Assembly: GCF_014699135.1 (NCBI RefSeq)
Contig: NZ_JACOFT010000003.1
Coordinates: 641,529-705,528, forward strand
Direction of reading: 5' to 3'
DNA: 64,000 bases
Origin: Cognatundibacterium aquatile
Lineage (GTDB): Bacteria > Pseudomonadota > Gammaproteobacteria > Burkholderiales > Burkholderiaceae_D
Positions 1-10,836 of this stretch are shown here, one piece after another; position 1 is the stretch's first letter, and the number at the start of each line of letters is the position of its first letter. The position numbers and the translations under genes were made by a program. The notes below the pieces were generated by a model that was not told the origin of the DNA, ran no database searches, and saw nothing but the letters and a program-made list of their open reading frames with translations.

Positions 1-622
1 TGACGGCGATCCATATTAAGGTGCCACGTATATTCTTTTCTACCTGTACATCAATTTTATTCAGCGCTGCATCGACATCGTCGAGATAAATGCCGGTGCC
101 AAGCATCCAACCCCAGCGATCAAGCAGAATGACGTAACCGAGTTTTGGCGCAATCTGACCGCTGGACGGCTTTTCCCACAAATAGCGTACCGCGCCACCA
201 CCGGCTTTGGCTTTGTTGATCAGATTCTGAATCGTAAAATTTCCTTCCGGATCCTTCAGGTGCCACAAATTTTGCCCCATCAGCTCTGGTTGCCGTGGGT
301 GCATCAGATTATTGCCGTTCATGTCGTAAACGTAAAAATAGCCATCGTCACCAAAATCTAAGGTGGATAGCATCTTCTTGGCATGTTCCTGATTTTGAAC
401 TATGTCCTTACCATTGTTGTAAAAATGCTGAATTGCTGCATTTCCCAGACTGACATAGTGCTTCAGCTCCGCCTCTTTACTTGCCAGATACGCTTGCTCG
501 ACGGTGTTTCGCTGTTGCTTAGCCAAATTTGTCGCCTGATAGAAAACTGCCGCAGAAATACCTGCAAGCGAAAGCAAAAGAGGGATGATGGCCAGCAATA
601 TAAATTTATAGCGAAGTTTCAT
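1..622 (-). CDS. Cache-domain membrane sensor protein (partial, 3' end outside window)
   Basis: Reading the minus strand from ATG at 622 gives about 207 residues with no stop before the window edge. The N terminus starts MKLRYKFILLAIIPLLLSL, a membrane anchor. A periplasmic region follows with the motifs YFYVYDMNGNNLMHP and a later GWMLGTGIYLDDVD, typical of single Cache (sCache_2) ligand-binding domains. Such domains usually sit in histidine kinases, chemoreceptors or diguanylate cyclases and sense small organic acids. A second hydrophobic segment (GTLIWIAV) begins at the edge, consistent with the membrane return after the sensor domain. The output domain is not visible, so the protein class is open. 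Confidence 0.8.
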   Translation of the reverse strand, partial: MKLRYKFILLAIIPLLLSLAGISAAVFYQATNLAKQQRNTVEQAYLASKEAELKHYVSLGNAAIQHFYNNGKDIVQNQEHAKKMLSTLDFGDDGYFYVYDMNGNNLMHPRQPELMGQNLWHLKDPEGNFTIQNLINKAKAGGGAVRYLWEKPSSGQIAPKLGYVILLDRWGWMLGTGIYLDDVDAALNKIDVQVEKNIRGTLIWIAV

Positions 623-690
623 TTCGTCGTTGCGTCTTATGGAATGGGCGGTCTGCTATATCGTATTTATACAGTTATTCCAGAAAAATA

Positions 691-716
691 AAAAACCCCG
701 CAAAAGCGGGGTTTTT
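691..716 (-). terminator. Rho-independent terminator after the cold-shock gene
   Basis: A GC-rich stem (CCCCGC, loop AAAA, GCGGGG) is flanked by A and T runs on both sides. It lies just past the stop codon of the minus-strand cold-shock gene and before the Cache gene, so it should end the cold-shock transcript. Its symmetry would let it work on either strand. Confidence 0.85.
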
Positions 717-738
717 CAGAAAGTCCTAAATCCGGAAA

Positions 739-942
739 TTAAGGATTTTGGATGTTAGAAGCTTGCTTGCCTTTAGGGCCTTGCGTGACTTCGAACGCTA
801 CTTTTTGACCTTCTTTCAGTGTCTTAAAGCCGTTCATTTGGATTGCGGAAAAGTGGGCGAACAAATCCTCACCACCGTCGTCCGGAGTGATAAAGCCGAA
901 GCCTTTGGAATCATTGAACCACTTGACGGTACCTGTTGCCAT
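739..942 (-). CDS. cspA: Cold-shock protein, CspA family
   Basis: This 67-residue protein is one cold-shock (OB-fold) domain and has the usual family length. It carries both RNA-binding motifs: KGFGFI near residues 13-18 and DLFAHF near 26-31. It binds single-stranded RNA or DNA and acts as an RNA chaperone in the cytoplasm. The start follows the conserved [10 protein letters not shown] opening. A long leader (about 120 nt from a candidate promoter) and a strong terminator make it a single-gene unit. Bacteria of this group carry several paralogues, so cold induction cannot be assumed. Confidence 0.95.
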   Translation of the reverse strand: MATGTVKWFNDSKGFGFITPDDGGEDLFAHFSAIQMNGFKTLKEGQKVAFEVTQGPKGKQASNIQNP

Positions 943-1328
943 AATGCGTCTTTCAAATAAAAACTAATCACACGAGCCGTAAAAGCAAGAAACCTGGCGA
1001 TATGCCAGCCCCCCCTAAACTTGCCCACTTCATATTGACTAATTACTACTAATGCAGTCAATAAATGTCATTCTTGGCGGAAAAAAAACTAAAGTCAAGA
1101 AACTTTTATTTACTTGTATCCTATTGTTGTATTTTTAAGTAATGTCAGCAAATTCCTTTATACATTTAAGTGAAATGTCTGCTTTTCACTTAAAACTTGA
1201 TCTGTGAGAAATGATCACCATCTGTGAGTTTGTCCGAAAGCAGGTAACATCTGTTCAGAGCAGAAATAAGGTGGTTTTACCTGTTTATTATTTGCCTTTG
1301 GAACGAATCAACGTACTAGAATAGACGC
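943..1328. promoter_or_regulatory. Divergent intergenic region between cspA and clpS
   Basis: This 386-base AT-rich stretch has no credible ORF. On the minus strand a candidate sigma-70 promoter for the cold-shock gene is TTGACT (1098-1093), a 17-base spacer, then AAGAAT (1075-1070). That would give a leader of about 120 nt, typical in length for csp mRNAs. The match is only moderate at the -10. No clear promoter was picked for clpS on the plus strand. Confidence 0.4.
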
Positions 1329-1637
1329 ATGGGAAACAAGCAAGAAAACGGTACGATACTGGAGCGGCAGACACAACAGCTCAAACCGCCTTCAATGTAT
1401 CAGGTAATATTATTGAACGACGACTATACCCCTATGGAATTTGTGGTGGCGGTCGTTCAGGAATACTTTCATAAAGACCGCGAGACGGCGATGCAGATCA
1501 TGCTCAAAGTACATAGAGACGGTAAAGGAATTTGTGGCGTATATTCGAAAGATATTGCACTGACTAAAGTGGAACTCGTTTTGACACACGCTCGTAAGGC
1601 AGGACACCCCCTGCAATGTGTGATGGAGGAAGTATGA
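1329..1637 (+). CDS. clpS: ATP-dependent Clp protease adaptor ClpS
   Basis: ClpS binds N-end-rule substrates and hands them to ClpA for degradation by ClpP. The 102-residue protein has the core family motif [17 protein letters not shown] at about residues 24-40, including the acidic pair that reads the N-terminal amine, and a C-terminal region ending [11 protein letters not shown]. The N-terminal 20 residues are a flexible tail, as usual. The stop overlaps the clpA start by an ATGA, indicating translational coupling. clpS-clpA is the standard order in proteobacteria. Confidence 0.97.
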   Translation: MGNKQENGTILERQTQQLKPPSMYQVILLNDDYTPMEFVVAVVQEYFHKDRETAMQIMLKVHRDGKGICGVYSKDIALTKVELVLTHARKAGHPLQCVMEEV

Positions 1638-3934
1638 TTGCGCAAGAATTAGAAGTCAGTTTGCATATGGCCTTTGTTGAGGCCAGACAAGCTCGTTATG
1701 AGTTCATCACAGTCGAGCATTTATTGCTGGCTCTGCTGGATAATCCTTCGGCAGCCGAGGTGATGCGCGCATGCGCGGTCAATATCGATGACTTACGCAA
1801 AACCCTGAGTAACTTCATCACTGATAACACGCCGACCGTGCCTGGCACGACAGAGGTCGATACGCAGCCGACCCTGGGTTTCCAGCGCGTGATTCAACGT
1901 GCGATCATGCATGTGCAGTCGTCGTCAAATGGCAAAAAAGAAGTCACCGGTGCGAATGTGCTGGTTGCTATTTTTGGCGAGAAAGACTCGCATGCCGTCT
2001 ATTACCTGCATCAGCAAGGTGTCACCCGTCTGGATGTCGTGAATTTTATTTCTCATGGTGTCCGTAAAGATAATCTGAACGAGCCGCAAAAATCTCCTGA
2101 AGGTGGTGATGAGGGGCAGGCAGATGCGCAGGCGAAAGAAAATCCACTGGATCAGTTCACCCAAAATCTGAACAAGTCGGCAGCGGATGGCAAGATTGAT
2201 CCCTTGATCGGCCGCGACAGTGAAGTCGAACGCGTGATACAGATTCTGTGCCGTCGTCGTAAAAACAACCCCTTACTGGTCGGTGAGGCGGGCGTCGGAA
2301 AAACAGCGATTGCCGAAGGCCTGGCGTTACGTATCGTCAAATCAGAAGTACCGGATATCTTACAAAATGCAGTGGTGTATTCACTCGATATGGGCGCATT
2401 ACTGGCTGGAACGAAATATCGCGGTGATTTTGAGCAGCGTCTCAAAGGTGTGCTCAAACAGTTGAAAGAGACACCGAACGGTATTTTATTTATCGATGAG
2501 ATTCATACCATCATCGGTGCCGGTTCGGCTTCCGGTGGAACGCTGGACGCATCCAATCTGTTGAAACCGGCTTTGTCGAGCGGGCAGCTCAAATGCATCG
2601 GTGCCACAACCTACACCGAGTATCGCGGTGTATTTGAAAAAGATCATGCACTGTCACGCCGCTTCCAAAAAATTGATGTGAACGAGCCGACGGTTGAGCA
2701 AACTGTGCAGATTCTGCGCGGCTTGAAATCGAAGTTTGAAGAACATCACAATGTGAAGTATTCTGCCTCGGCATTGACCACGGCAGCGGAATTGTCTGCC
2801 CGCTTTATCAATGACCGCCATTTGCCGGATAAGGCGATTGACGTGATTGATGAGGCCGGTGCCGCGCAACGCATTTTGCCAAAATCGAAACAAAAGAAAA
2901 CCATAGGCAAAGCAGACATTGAGGAAATTATTTCCAAGATCGCCCGTATTCCGCCGCAAACTGTCAATCAGGATGATCGCAGCAAATTGCAAACCATCGA
3001 CCGCGATCTGAAAAATGTCGTGTTTGGTCAGGAACCTGCGATTGAAGCGCTGGCTTCTGCAATCAAAATGGCACGTGCCGGTTTGGGTAAAACAGACAAG
3101 CCTATCGGTTCTTTCCTGTTTTCCGGCCCGACTGGTGTTGGTAAAACCGAGGTCGCGAAACAGCTTGCCTTCACGTTAGGTATAGAACTGATTCGTTTCG
3201 ACATGTCGGAATACATGGAGCGCCATGCGGTCAGTCGTTTGATCGGTGCGCCGCCGGGGTATGTCGGTTTTGATCAGGGCGGCTTGCTGACGGAGGCGAT
3301 TAACAAGAAGCCGCATGCAGTGTTGCTGCTGGATGAGATAGAAAAAGCGCACCCTGATGTCTTCAATATTCTGTTGCAAGTCATGGATCATGGCACGCTG
3401 ACGGATAACAATGGCCGTAAAGCGGATTTCCGTAACGTGATCATTATCATGACCACGAATGCCGGTGCCGAGAGCTTGCAGAAACGCTCGATTGGCTTTA
3501 ATGACAGTCGTGAAGCCGGGGATGAAATGGCGGATATCAAGCGCATGTTCACGCCAGAATTCCGCAATCGTCTTGACTCGATCATCAGTTTCCGTGCCTT
3601 GGATGAAGAAATTATTCTGCGCGTGGTGGATAAGTTCCTGATGCAACTGGAAGAACAATTGCATGAGAAAAAAGTGGAAGCGACTTTCACTGATCACTTG
3701 CGTAAATTCCTCGCGAAGAAAGGTTTTGATCCGTTGATGGGGGCCCGTCCTATGGCTCGCCTGATCCAGGACATGATCCGCAAAGCGCTGGCCGATGAGT
3801 TGTTGTTTGGTCGTCTGGTGTCTGGCGGGCGCGTCGTGGTCGATCTCGATGATAAGGATCAGATTACACTGGACTTCAGCGAAGGTGATGCGACGCCGCC
3901 AGAGGCCTCGCAGGAAATCGTTGAAGTGGAATAA
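1634..3934 (+). CDS. clpA: ATP-dependent Clp protease ATP-binding subunit ClpA
   Basis: ClpA is the hexameric AAA+ unfoldase that feeds proteins into ClpP. The start chosen is the ATG overlapping the clpS stop, giving [11 protein letters not shown] and 766 residues, the normal length. An N-terminal double Clp repeat covers about 1-150. The first AAA+ module has Walker [10 protein letters not shown] near residue 216 and Walker [11 protein letters not shown] near 284. The second has Walker [10 protein letters not shown] near 497 and Walker [11 protein letters not shown] near 563. A longer in-frame start six codons upstream would lie inside clpS and is unlikely. clpP is not in the window. Confidence 0.97.
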   Translation: MIAQELEVSLHMAFVEARQARYEFITVEHLLLALLDNPSAAEVMRACAVNIDDLRKTLSNFITDNTPTVPGTTEVDTQPTLGFQRVIQRAIMHVQSSSNGKKEVTGANVLVAIFGEKDSHAVYYLHQQGVTRLDVVNFISHGVRKDNLNEPQKSPEGGDEGQADAQAKENPLDQFTQNLNKSAADGKIDPLIGRDSEVERVIQILCRRRKNNPLLVGEAGVGKTAIAEGLALRIVKSEVPDILQNAVVYSLDMGALLAGTKYRGDFEQRLKGVLKQLKETPNGILFIDEIHTIIGAGSASGGTLDASNLLKPALSSGQLKCIGATTYTEYRGVFEKDHALSRRFQKIDVNEPTVEQTVQILRGLKSKFEEHHNVKYSASALTTAAELSARFINDRHLPDKAIDVIDEAGAAQRILPKSKQKKTIGKADIEEIISKIARIPPQTVNQDDRSKLQTIDRDLKNVVFGQEPAIEALASAIKMARAGLGKTDKPIGSFLFSGPTGVGKTEVAKQLAFTLGIELIRFDMSEYMERHAVSRLIGAPPGYVGFDQGGLLTEAINKKPHAVLLLDEIEKAHPDVFNILLQVMDHGTLTDNNGRKADFRNVIIIMTTNAGAESLQKRSIGFNDSREAGDEMADIKRMFTPEFRNRLDSIISFRALDEEIILRVVDKFLMQLEEQLHEKKVEATFTDHLRKFLAKKGFDPLMGARPMARLIQDMIRKALADELLFGRLVSGGRVVVDLDDKDQITLDFSEGDATPPEASQEIVEVE

Positions 3935-3944
3935 ATAAAAAAGT

Positions 3945-3971
3945 GCACAGTGATCGTACTGATCGCTGTGC
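3945..3971. terminator. Hairpin after clpA
   Basis: GCACAGTGATC pairs with GATCGCTGTGC across a five-base loop, with one G-T position. No T-run follows on the plus strand. The A-rich flank before it would give a T-run only on the minus strand. It may be an mRNA 3'-end stabiliser or a weak terminator rather than a classic one. Confidence 0.4.
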
Positions 3972-4010
3972 GTATAACTGATGTGCGGTGTTCACACTCG
4001 GGAGATCATA

Positions 4011-4289
4011 ATGGGTAGTTTTGTCGTACCGTTGTATGTGTTGGATTACACAACCAAAACGATTAATGCTGTATTGTCGCCAGCTGCACTGGAAGGCAAA
4101 GAAGTAGAGGTCGATGTATATGACCGGCGTGACGCAGGGAAAAAATATACGGCAATCGGTCGCCGGATTAAAGGTGAAGATGACACATTTCTGATTTGTG
4201 TCACTTTGGATTCCGGCCCACATGAAGACTCCTGGAATTACACCTTACTGCGCGAATCCGCAGGTCGTAGCCGCAAAATGAAAAAATAA
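4011..4289 (+). CDS. Conserved hypothetical small protein
   Basis: The ORF encodes 92 residues from ATG at 4011, preceded by a GGGAGAT ribosome-binding site. The protein starts MGSFVVPLYVLDYTTKT, has a charged middle (EGKEVEVDVYDRRDAGKKY), and ends in a basic tail RSRKMKK. It has no signal peptide, membrane segment or cysteine. I do not recognise a named family. It sits alone after clpA and is closed by its own terminator, so it is probably co-transcribed with, or just downstream of, clpSA. Confidence 0.75.
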   Translation: MGSFVVPLYVLDYTTKTINAVLSPAALEGKEVEVDVYDRRDAGKKYTAIGRRIKGEDDTFLICVTLDSGPHEDSWNYTLLRESAGRSRKMKK

Positions 4290-4317
4290 AAACCGGAGCT
4301 TACTCCGGTTTTTATTT
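4287..4317 (+). terminator. Rho-independent terminator
   Basis: AACCGGAG and CTCCGGTT form an 8-bp stem with a four-base loop, followed by a T-rich run, directly after the stop of the small gene ending at 4289. Confidence 0.85.
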
Positions 4318-4387
4318 GCTCTGCCGCTGAGGGCAGGGGCGCTGTTGATGTTGTTTACACGTTCAAAGCTTCGTATTTACCCATTTA

Positions 4388-4473
4388 TATACTCCCGGGA
4401 GTATATTTCAGAGCCCTTATTTCCTGCGGGGATAAAGGCGAAAATATAAAAAACAGGGGGGAGTATATTTATT
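4388..4473. repeat. Palindromic intergenic repeat, copy A of three
   Basis: An 86-base intergenic sequence contains GGGAGTATATTT at both ends and an inner block CCCTTATTTCCTGC...GATAAAGG that can pair with itself. Related copies lie at 16405-16489 and 54850-54935. All three are intergenic and share the unusual GGGAGTATATTT word and the CCTTATTTT/ATAAGG inner stem. Here the right-hand end is in the opposite orientation to that of copy C. Confidence 0.75.
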
Positions 4474-4489
4474 TCTGGCGTCGTGTTGC

Positions 4490-4939
4490 TTAATGTTTGC
4501 CGGTACTGCCAAAACCGCCGTCACCGCGTTCGCTGCCGCCAAACTCTTCCACGATGTTAAATCCAACCTGCACCACCGGAACGATAATTAATTGCGCCAG
4601 CCTATCCATAGGATTCAACGTGAACGCACTGTGTCCACGATTCCAGGTCGAGATCATCAACTGACCTTGGTAATCAGAGTCAATCAATCCCACCAGATTT
4701 CCCAGTACGATGCCATTTTTATGGCCCATGCCGCTACGTGGCAGAATCATTGCGGCATAAGCCGGGTCCGCGATATGGATCGCCAGCCCGGTCGGAATCA
4801 ATACTGTTTCACCCGGTTGTATCGTGACAGACTCGTCCAGGCAGGCGCGTAAGTCCAGCCCCGCGCTGCCCGGTGTGCCATAACTTGGCAGCAAGTCTTT
4901 CATGCGTGGATCAAGAATTTTGAGATCGATATTTTTCAT
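4490..4939 (-). CDS. dut: Deoxyuridine 5'-triphosphate nucleotidohydrolase (dUTPase)
   Basis: The enzyme hydrolyses dUTP to dUMP and pyrophosphate, keeping uracil out of DNA and supplying dTMP synthesis. The 149-residue protein is normal for a homotrimeric dUTPase. The five family motifs are visible: AGLDLRA near 26-32, [10 protein letters not shown] near 72-81, GLIDSDYQG near 89-97, DRLAQLI near 113-119, and the C-terminal [15 protein letters not shown] that closes over the active site. It is the last gene of the minus-strand run and lies 47 bp after coaBC, a common pairing in proteobacteria. Confidence 0.97.
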   Translation of the reverse strand: MKNIDLKILDPRMKDLLPSYGTPGSAGLDLRACLDESVTIQPGETVLIPTGLAIHIADPAYAAMILPRSGMGHKNGIVLGNLVGLIDSDYQGQLMISTWNRGHSAFTLNPMDRLAQLIIVPVVQVGFNIVEEFGGSERGDGGFGSTGKH

Positions 4940-4986
4940 AAAAACTCAGAAAAAGAAAATGTAAGTAAGGCGAACAGTTTGTTCAA

Positions 4987-6195
4987 TTAATGTGGCAAGC
5001 GTCGCGCGATTTCAGCCAACAATTGAATTGCCAGCGTTTGCTTGTCAGCACGTGGCAGCGCGGTGTGTCCGTGCTCGTCAAATAAGACGAGTTCATTGTC
5101 GTCTCTGCCGAACGTGTGGTGACCGATGTTGCCTACCAACAGCGGTATATTTTTCTTGATACGTTTCGCGGCACCGTATTCCAGCAGATTTTCTGACTCC
5201 GCTGCAAAGCCGACGCAGTAAGGCGCGCCGGGCATCGCGGCAACGGTGGCCAGAATGTCCGGGTTTTGTGCAAACACCAGTTGTGGCGTGTCATCGTGCT
5301 GCGTTTTTTTCAGTTTGTGCTCACTTGCATTGGCAACTCGCCAATCGGCCACGGCCGCGACGGCAACAAAAATATCCTGCTTGTGTTGTGCGAGGCTTTT
5401 CAGCACGGCATCATGCATTTGCAGCGCGGTCTGTACGTGGATGCGGCGCACGCCATGCGGCGCTTCGAGAGCGGTCGGGCCTGATATCAAGGTCACATGT
5501 GCGCCGGCTTCCCAAGCGGCAAGTGCAATCGCGTAACCCATTTTTCCGGAAGATAAATTGGTGATGCCACGCACCGGGTCGATAGGTTCGAAGGTTGGGC
5601 CTGCTGTGATGAGCAGGTGCTTACCAGCCAGTATTTTCGGCTGGAATGCCGCGATGATTTCCGTGAGTAATTGCTCAGGCTCCAGCATGCGTCCCATGCC
5701 GGTCTCGCCACAAGCCTGGTCGCCTGCAGCGGGCCCCAGAACCTGTATGCCGTCCTCTTCAATCTGAGCGACGTTACGTTGTGTCGCCGCGTTTTGCCAC
5801 ATCTCGACATTCATTGCCGGGGCGATCAGTAAAGGAACGTGACGAGGCCGGGCTATGCACAGCGTGGACAGCAAATCGTCACACGCACCATGGGCGAGCT
5901 TGAACATGAAATCGGTGCTGCAGGGGGCAATGATGATCGCGTCGGCATCGCGCGTCAGATCAATATGCGGCATATTGTTATGAATGCGCGCATCCCACTG
6001 ATCGGTAAACACGGTATTGCCTGACAAGGCTTGCATCGTCACAGGTGTGATGAACTGTGTTGCGGCCTGCGTCATCACGACTTGTACATGAGCGCCTGCT
6101 TTACCTAATGCCCTTGTTAATTCAGCGACCTTGTAGCAGGCGACGCCACCGGTCATGCCAAGCACAATTTTTTTTCCAGCCAGTCGCAGACCCAT
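4987..6195 (-). CDS. coaBC: Bifunctional phosphopantothenoylcysteine decarboxylase / phosphopantothenate-cysteine ligase
   Basis: CoaBC carries out two consecutive steps of coenzyme A synthesis. ATG at 6195 was chosen because AAGGAG lies 8 bases upstream; a GTG at 6204 has no usable site. The protein has 402 residues. The N-terminal FMN-binding decarboxylase half (about 1-180) shows GMTGGVACYK, the active histidine region MPHIDL, PAMNVEMW, and the catalytic-loop cysteine in ACGETGMGRM. The C-terminal ligase half has ITAGPTFEPIDPVR and NLSSGKMG, then KLKKTQ. The gene starts 12 bp after the lspA stop. Confidence 0.96.
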   Translation of the reverse strand: MGLRLAGKKIVLGMTGGVACYKVAELTRALGKAGAHVQVVMTQAATQFITPVTMQALSGNTVFTDQWDARIHNNMPHIDLTRDADAIIIAPCSTDFMFKLAHGACDDLLSTLCIARPRHVPLLIAPAMNVEMWQNAATQRNVAQIEEDGIQVLGPAAGDQACGETGMGRMLEPEQLLTEIIAAFQPKILAGKHLLITAGPTFEPIDPVRGITNLSSGKMGYAIALAAWEAGAHVTLISGPTALEAPHGVRRIHVQTALQMHDAVLKSLAQHKQDIFVAVAAVADWRVANASEHKLKKTQHDDTPQLVFAQNPDILATVAAMPGAPYCVGFAAESENLLEYGAAKRIKKNIPLLVGNIGHHTFGRDDNELVLFDEHGHTALPRADKQTLAIQLLAEIARRLPH

Positions 6196-6207
6196 GTTCA
6201 GCACTCC

Positions 6208-6726
6208 TTATTTTTTGACGCGACGCAATTCATCCAGAATGAACAGGGCTGCGCCGACCACAATCGCACTATCGGCGATATTGAAAGCCGGAAAGTGATA
6301 AATCTCTTTGTAATGGAAATCCAGAAAATCAATCACATGACCATACAACAGGCGGTCAATCACATTTCCCAGCGCACCACCCATAATCATCGCCAGTGCT
6401 GAGCAAAACAGCTTTTGCGTCGAGTGACGCTTCAGAAGGTAAGTAATGTACGCCGCTGCAATCAGCCCTATCGCGGTAAAGAAATAGCGCTGCCAACCAG
6501 ATTCCGCAGCCAGAAAGCTGAATGCCGCGCCTTTGTTATACACCAGCGTCAGATTAAAAAAAGAGGTAATGCTCAGCGATTCAGCATAGGCGAATAATTT
6601 GGTGATGGTGATTTTACTGACCTGATCAAACAGAATAATGATCGTCGCCAGACCCAGCCAGGGTATCAGGGAGGAACCTGAAGTAGTTGAACCAGCAGAG
6701 AAATTCGAACGTTTTTTGGTAGCCAT
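6208..6726 (-). CDS. lspA: Lipoprotein signal peptidase (signal peptidase II)
   Basis: LspA is the inner-membrane aspartyl protease that cleaves the signal peptide of prolipoproteins after lipidation. The 172-residue protein has four hydrophobic spans, a short basic Ser/Thr-rich N-terminal tail, and both catalytic aspartates in GNVIDRL (near 123-129) and FNIADSAI (near 149-156). It follows ileS on the same strand, the order conserved across proteobacteria. Confidence 0.97.
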   Translation of the reverse strand: MATKKRSNFSAGSTTSGSSLIPWLGLATIIILFDQVSKITITKLFAYAESLSITSFFNLTLVYNKGAAFSFLAAESGWQRYFFTAIGLIAAAYITYLLKRHSTQKLFCSALAMIMGGALGNVIDRLLYGHVIDFLDFHYKEIYHFPAFNIADSAIVVGAALFILDELRRVKK

Positions 6727-6808
6727 GGATAGTCTGAAAAGAAGAGAATGGGCGTAACCTTACCTGAAAGCAGGCGATGTCAGAAAGTTAAAGCAGTTTC
6801 ATTTGCTG

Positions 6809-6857
6809 ACTTACGCAACATCGCCATCATGCCTCGCCGGAACAATTTTGCGTCTGT
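6809..6857. mobile_element. Short copy of a MITE-like element
   Basis: ACTTACGCAACA at 6809-6820 is an imperfect inverted copy of TTTTGCGTCTGT at 6846-6857. The inner sequence ATGCCTCGCCGGAACAATTTTGCGTCTGT closely matches part of the longer element at 34184-34279. This copy has lost about 47 internal bases. It lies in the lspA-ileS intergenic region. The boundaries are my reading of the terminal repeats, not of target duplications, which I could not confirm. Confidence 0.6.
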
Positions 6858-6919
6858 GCTTCATTTAAACAAGACGGGCAGATGATGTTCTGCTCCACCT
6901 TGTTTATCTGTATTGAAAA

Positions 6920-9784
6920 TTACGCGAAACGACGCGTTTCACCCGCACCAAACAAATTGCTGACGCAGCGGCCACACAAGCCTGTGTGCTCGGTATGGCT
7001 GCCAACGTCTGCACGATAATGCCAGCAGCGCTCGCATTTTTCATATTTGGATGGCGTCACGACGACGGCTTCTTCCGCCTCTGTCGCGACTTGCTCAACT
7101 GTGGCAGCAGAGGTGATCAGCGTAAATTTCAAATCGTCTGCCAGACTGCTCAGCACCGCAAATTTGTCTCCTGCAGCTTTGATTGCGACTTCTGCTTGCA
7201 GTGATGAGCCGATCGCACCAGATACACGTACTTCTTCCAGTTGTTTGGTCACATCCGTACGCACTGCACGCAAGGTATTGAATTTGCCGAGCAAGGTTGC
7301 AGCATCGGCGATTTCCGGTAACTGGTAATAGGTTTGTGTGAAGATGGTTTCGTCGCTGTCTTTGTAGGCATCGGCTGCGGCAAAGAATTGCCATGCTTCT
7401 TCCGCAGTGAACGACAGCATCGGTGCCATCAGACGCAGCAACGATTGCGTGATATGCCAGATCGCTGTCTGTGCCGAACGACGCGCATGCGACGTTGTAC
7501 CGCTGGTGTACAGACGATCTTTCAGAATATCGAGGTAGAAACCACCGAGATCTTCCGAGCAGAATGACTGCAATTTGCTGACCACAGGGTGGAATTCAAA
7601 CGCATCAAAATGCGCCAGGATATCTTTCTGCAACGCTGCCATATTGGCGATTGAGTAGCGGTCGATTTCCAGCAGCTCATTGATCGCGACCGCATCTTTT
7701 GCCGCATCAAAATCCGACGTATTCGCCAGCAAGAAGCGTAAGGTATTGCGGATGCGGCGATAGGCTTCCGTCACACGTTTCAGGATTTCGTCAGAGATAG
7801 ATAATTCACCTGAATAATCAGACGATGCGACCCACAGGCGCAAGATGTCTGCGCCGAGTGTGTCGGATATTTTTTGCGGTGCTAAAGTATTGCCCAAAGA
7901 TTTGGACATTTTTTTACCTTCGCCATCGACAGTAAAACCGTGTGTCAGCAAGGCTTTGTAAGGCGCACGTCCATCCAGCATGGATGCAGTCAACAGCGAG
8001 GAGTGAAACCAGCCGCGATGCTGATCAGAGCCTTCGAGGTACAGGTCAGCAGGGAACTGTAGTTGTTGTTTGTGTGAACCACGTAAGACAGTCTGATGTG
8101 TTACGCCGGAATCAAACCAGACATCCAGCGTGTCGCGGTTTTTCACGTACATATCTGCTTCATCGCCAAGCAAATCCGCGACTTCGATTTTTTGCCAGGC
8201 TTCGATACCTTCTTTTTCCATGCGCAGAGCGATCTGTTCCAGCAATTCTGGCGTGCGTGGATGCAACTGGCCGGTTTCCTTATGCAGGAAGAACGCCATC
8301 GGTACGCCCCATTGACGCTGACGTGACAAGGTCCAGTCAGGGCGGTTGGCGATCATGCCATGCAAACGTGCCTTACCCCACGCGGGGAAGAATGCTGTTT
8401 CATCGATGGCTTTCAATGCAGTCTGACGCAGACTGTCGCCACCCGCTGTGGGCGTATTGTCCATGCTGGCAAACCACTGGGAAGTGGCACGATAGATGAT
8501 CGGCGTTTTATGACGCCAGCAATGCATGTAGCTATGGTCAAACATTTTCAGCGAGAACAATGTACCCGCTTCTTTCAGTTTTTCGCAGATAGGCTTGGAC
8601 GCTTCCCAGATTGTCATACCAGCGAAGAAAGGCAGGCTGGACGCGAATCTGCCATCACCCATGACAGGGGCGATGATGTCGTCGTCTTTCATGCCATGCG
8701 CTTTGCATGACTGGAAATCTTCTATACCGTAGGCTGGTGCAGAGTGAACCACGCCGGTACCGGTTTCGGTACTGACGTAATCACCCAGATAGACCGGAGA
8801 GAAACGGTCATAGCCCGCATCCATTGCCGCCAGCGGATGTTTAAATTTAATTTCGGATAAATCTGCACCCAGACAGGTGGCGATGATTTCGCCAGTCAGT
8901 CCGTAGTTAGTCAGGCAGGCTTCGACCAGGTCTTTTGCCAGTATCAGCAGGATGTCTTCACCGTCGCGCTGGGTCTTGACCAGTGCGTAAGTGATTTCAG
9001 GATGCATGTTCAATGCCTGATTCGACGGGATGGTCCACGGCGTTGTGGTCCAGATCACGCAATAGCCTTTATCCAGTGGCAGCTTATCCAGTTTGAAGGC
9101 CGCAGCCAGTTTGTTGTGTTCCGCAAACGGGAAACCGACATCGATGGATGGATCGCGTTTGTTTTCGTATTCGACTTCAGCTTCAGCCAGTGCAGAGCCG
9201 CAGTCAAAACACCAGTTGACTGGCTTCAGGCCGCGATAGACATAGCCTTTTTCCAGTAATTTGCCGAGTGCACGCAATTCATCGGCTTCATTGCCGAATG
9301 CCATAGTCTTGTAGGGATTATCCCATTCACCCAGAACGCCCAGACGGATAAAGCCGGCTTTTTGTTTTTCTATCTGTTCATTCGCATACGCGCGCGCTTT
9401 GGCATGCACTTCGGCCACTGGCAGGTTTTTGCCAAACAGCTTTTCGACCTGAATTTCAATCGGCATACCGTGGCAATCCCAGCCAGGTACATACGGTGCA
9501 TCAAAGCCAGCCATAGTGCGGGCTTTGATGATCATGTCTTTCAATATCTTGTTGACAGCATGACCCAGATGGATATCGCCATTGGCGTATGGTGGGCCGT
9601 CATGCAGGATGAATTTTGGACGACCGGCAGCAGCCTTGCGCACACGTTCATAAATTTTTTTGTCCTGCCATTCCTTGACCCATTTAGGTTCGCGTTTGGC
9701 GAGGTCGCCACGCATAGGGAAGGCGGTTTCGGTCATGTTGACCGGATATTTATTGGCAGATTTAGCCGCTTTGTTTTCAGACAT
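6920..9784 (-). CDS. ileS: Isoleucyl-tRNA synthetase
   Basis: The enzyme charges tRNA-Ile with isoleucine and edits misactivated valine. The protein has 954 residues, normal for the bacterial enzyme. The class I signature HLGH is in GDIHLGHA near residue 70 and KMSKS is near 626 in [10 protein letters not shown]. The inserted CP1 editing domain spans about 200-400 and includes [13 protein letters not shown]. The C-terminal zinc finger shows CERCW and LCGRC near 905-935. The gene is between ribF and lspA in the conserved cluster. Confidence 0.98.
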   Translation of the reverse strand: MSENKAAKSANKYPVNMTETAFPMRGDLAKREPKWVKEWQDKKIYERVRKAAAGRPKFILHDGPPYANGDIHLGHAVNKILKDMIIKARTMAGFDAPYVPGWDCHGMPIEIQVEKLFGKNLPVAEVHAKARAYANEQIEKQKAGFIRLGVLGEWDNPYKTMAFGNEADELRALGKLLEKGYVYRGLKPVNWCFDCGSALAEAEVEYENKRDPSIDVGFPFAEHNKLAAAFKLDKLPLDKGYCVIWTTTPWTIPSNQALNMHPEITYALVKTQRDGEDILLILAKDLVEACLTNYGLTGEIIATCLGADLSEIKFKHPLAAMDAGYDRFSPVYLGDYVSTETGTGVVHSAPAYGIEDFQSCKAHGMKDDDIIAPVMGDGRFASSLPFFAGMTIWEASKPICEKLKEAGTLFSLKMFDHSYMHCWRHKTPIIYRATSQWFASMDNTPTAGGDSLRQTALKAIDETAFFPAWGKARLHGMIANRPDWTLSRQRQWGVPMAFFLHKETGQLHPRTPELLEQIALRMEKEGIEAWQKIEVADLLGDEADMYVKNRDTLDVWFDSGVTHQTVLRGSHKQQLQFPADLYLEGSDQHRGWFHSSLLTASMLDGRAPYKALLTHGFTVDGEGKKMSKSLGNTLAPQKISDTLGADILRLWVASSDYSGELSISDEILKRVTEAYRRIRNTLRFLLANTSDFDAAKDAVAINELLEIDRYSIANMAALQKDILAHFDAFEFHPVVSKLQSFCSEDLGGFYLDILKDRLYTSGTTSHARRSAQTAIWHITQSLLRLMAPMLSFTAEEAWQFFAAADAYKDSDETIFTQTYYQLPEIADAATLLGKFNTLRAVRTDVTKQLEEVRVSGAIGSSLQAEVAIKAAGDKFAVLSSLADDLKFTLITSAATVEQVATEAEEAVVVTPSKYEKCERCWHYRADVGSHTEHTGLCGRCVSNLFGAGETRRFA

Positions 9785-9836
9785 GATGAATTTTCTTGTA
9801 AAGAGAGAGGAAGAAGAAAAGCCGTACGGTGTTTCT

Positions 9837-10817
9837 TCAAATTCGGTCAGTAGCGTTACTGGCGGGGATGCGTGTCGTTACTCCGAAATAAGAACGCGCC
9901 TGATCGGCGTCACGCTGAATCGCGGCTGTCAGTGTTTCCAGATCGCTATATTTCTCTTCGTCACGCAGTTTCTGTAAAAACTCGATCTGTACGATGTTGC
10001 CGTAAGCATTGCCGCTGTAGTCGAACACATGCGTTTCCAACAGCACGCGACCACTATCATCCACGGTAGGGCGCACGCCCAGACTGGCGACGGCAGGCAG
10101 CGGCTGAGCGGCGAGGCCATGTACCTGCACAATAAAAATACCGGTCAGGGCAGGGCGATGATGCGCGATGCGTAAATTCAGCGTCGGAAAACCAATCGTA
10201 CGACCCAGTTTTTGCCCGTGTATCACATGACCAGAAATACGGTAAGGGTGGCCAAGCAATGCCTGGGCTTCGTCAAAGTCACCTTGCACTAACGCGGCGC
10301 GAACGGCCGAGGAGGAGATTCTGACGCCTTTATTTTGCACCGAAGCTAAAGTCACGACCTCAAAGCCGTGGACTTTACCAGCAGCTTCCAGCATTGCGAT
10401 ACTGCCGGCGCGTTTGGCACCGAAGCAGAAATCTTCACCCACCATCAGCCATTTCACATGCAAACCTTCGACCAGCACTTTTTCTATAAAGTCCTGCGGC
10501 GACAGCGAGGCAAAATGGGCATTGAAATGTTCGACGATCACGCGATCGACATTGGCGTTTTGCAGCGAAGTCAGGTTGTCACGCAGATTGGCAATTCGTG
10601 CAGGTGCTTTCGATAAATCGCCAGCCAGTTTGGCAAAGAATGCGCGGGGATGTGGTTCAAACGTCATCACTGCAGCCTCGATACCGAGACGGTTAGCGGC
10701 GTCGCGCAGGTGGGCGAGCAAAGTCTGATGACCAAGATGCACCCCATCAAAGTTGCCTATCGCCAATGCACAAGCGGCACGGGAGGCTGCATTCGGAAGT
10801 CCGCGAAATACCTTCAT
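9837..10817 (-). CDS. ribF: Bifunctional riboflavin kinase / FAD synthetase
   Basis: RibF phosphorylates riboflavin to FMN and adenylylates FMN to FAD. The start at 10817 gives [22 protein letters not shown] and 326 residues, the family length. The N-terminal nucleotidyltransferase half has [13 protein letters not shown] near 22-34 and [12 protein letters not shown]. The C-terminal kinase half has [12 protein letters not shown], the flavokinase motif. The frame stays open upstream to 10913, but that part is group II intron RNA, not native coding sequence. No good Shine-Dalgarno sequence is visible, because the intron junction falls about 20 bases upstream of the start. Confidence 0.96.
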   Translation of the reverse strand: MKVFRGLPNAASRAACALAIGNFDGVHLGHQTLLAHLRDAANRLGIEAAVMTFEPHPRAFFAKLAGDLSKAPARIANLRDNLTSLQNANVDRVIVEHFNAHFASLSPQDFIEKVLVEGLHVKWLMVGEDFCFGAKRAGSIAMLEAAGKVHGFEVVTLASVQNKGVRISSSAVRAALVQGDFDEAQALLGHPYRISGHVIHGQKLGRTIGFPTLNLRIAHHRPALTGIFIVQVHGLAAQPLPAVASLGVRPTVDDSGRVLLETHVFDYSGNAYGNIVQIEFLQKLRDEEKYSDLETLTAAIQRDADQARSYFGVTTRIPASNATDRI

Positions 10818-10836
10818 TGTGTCCAGAAAACTGCTG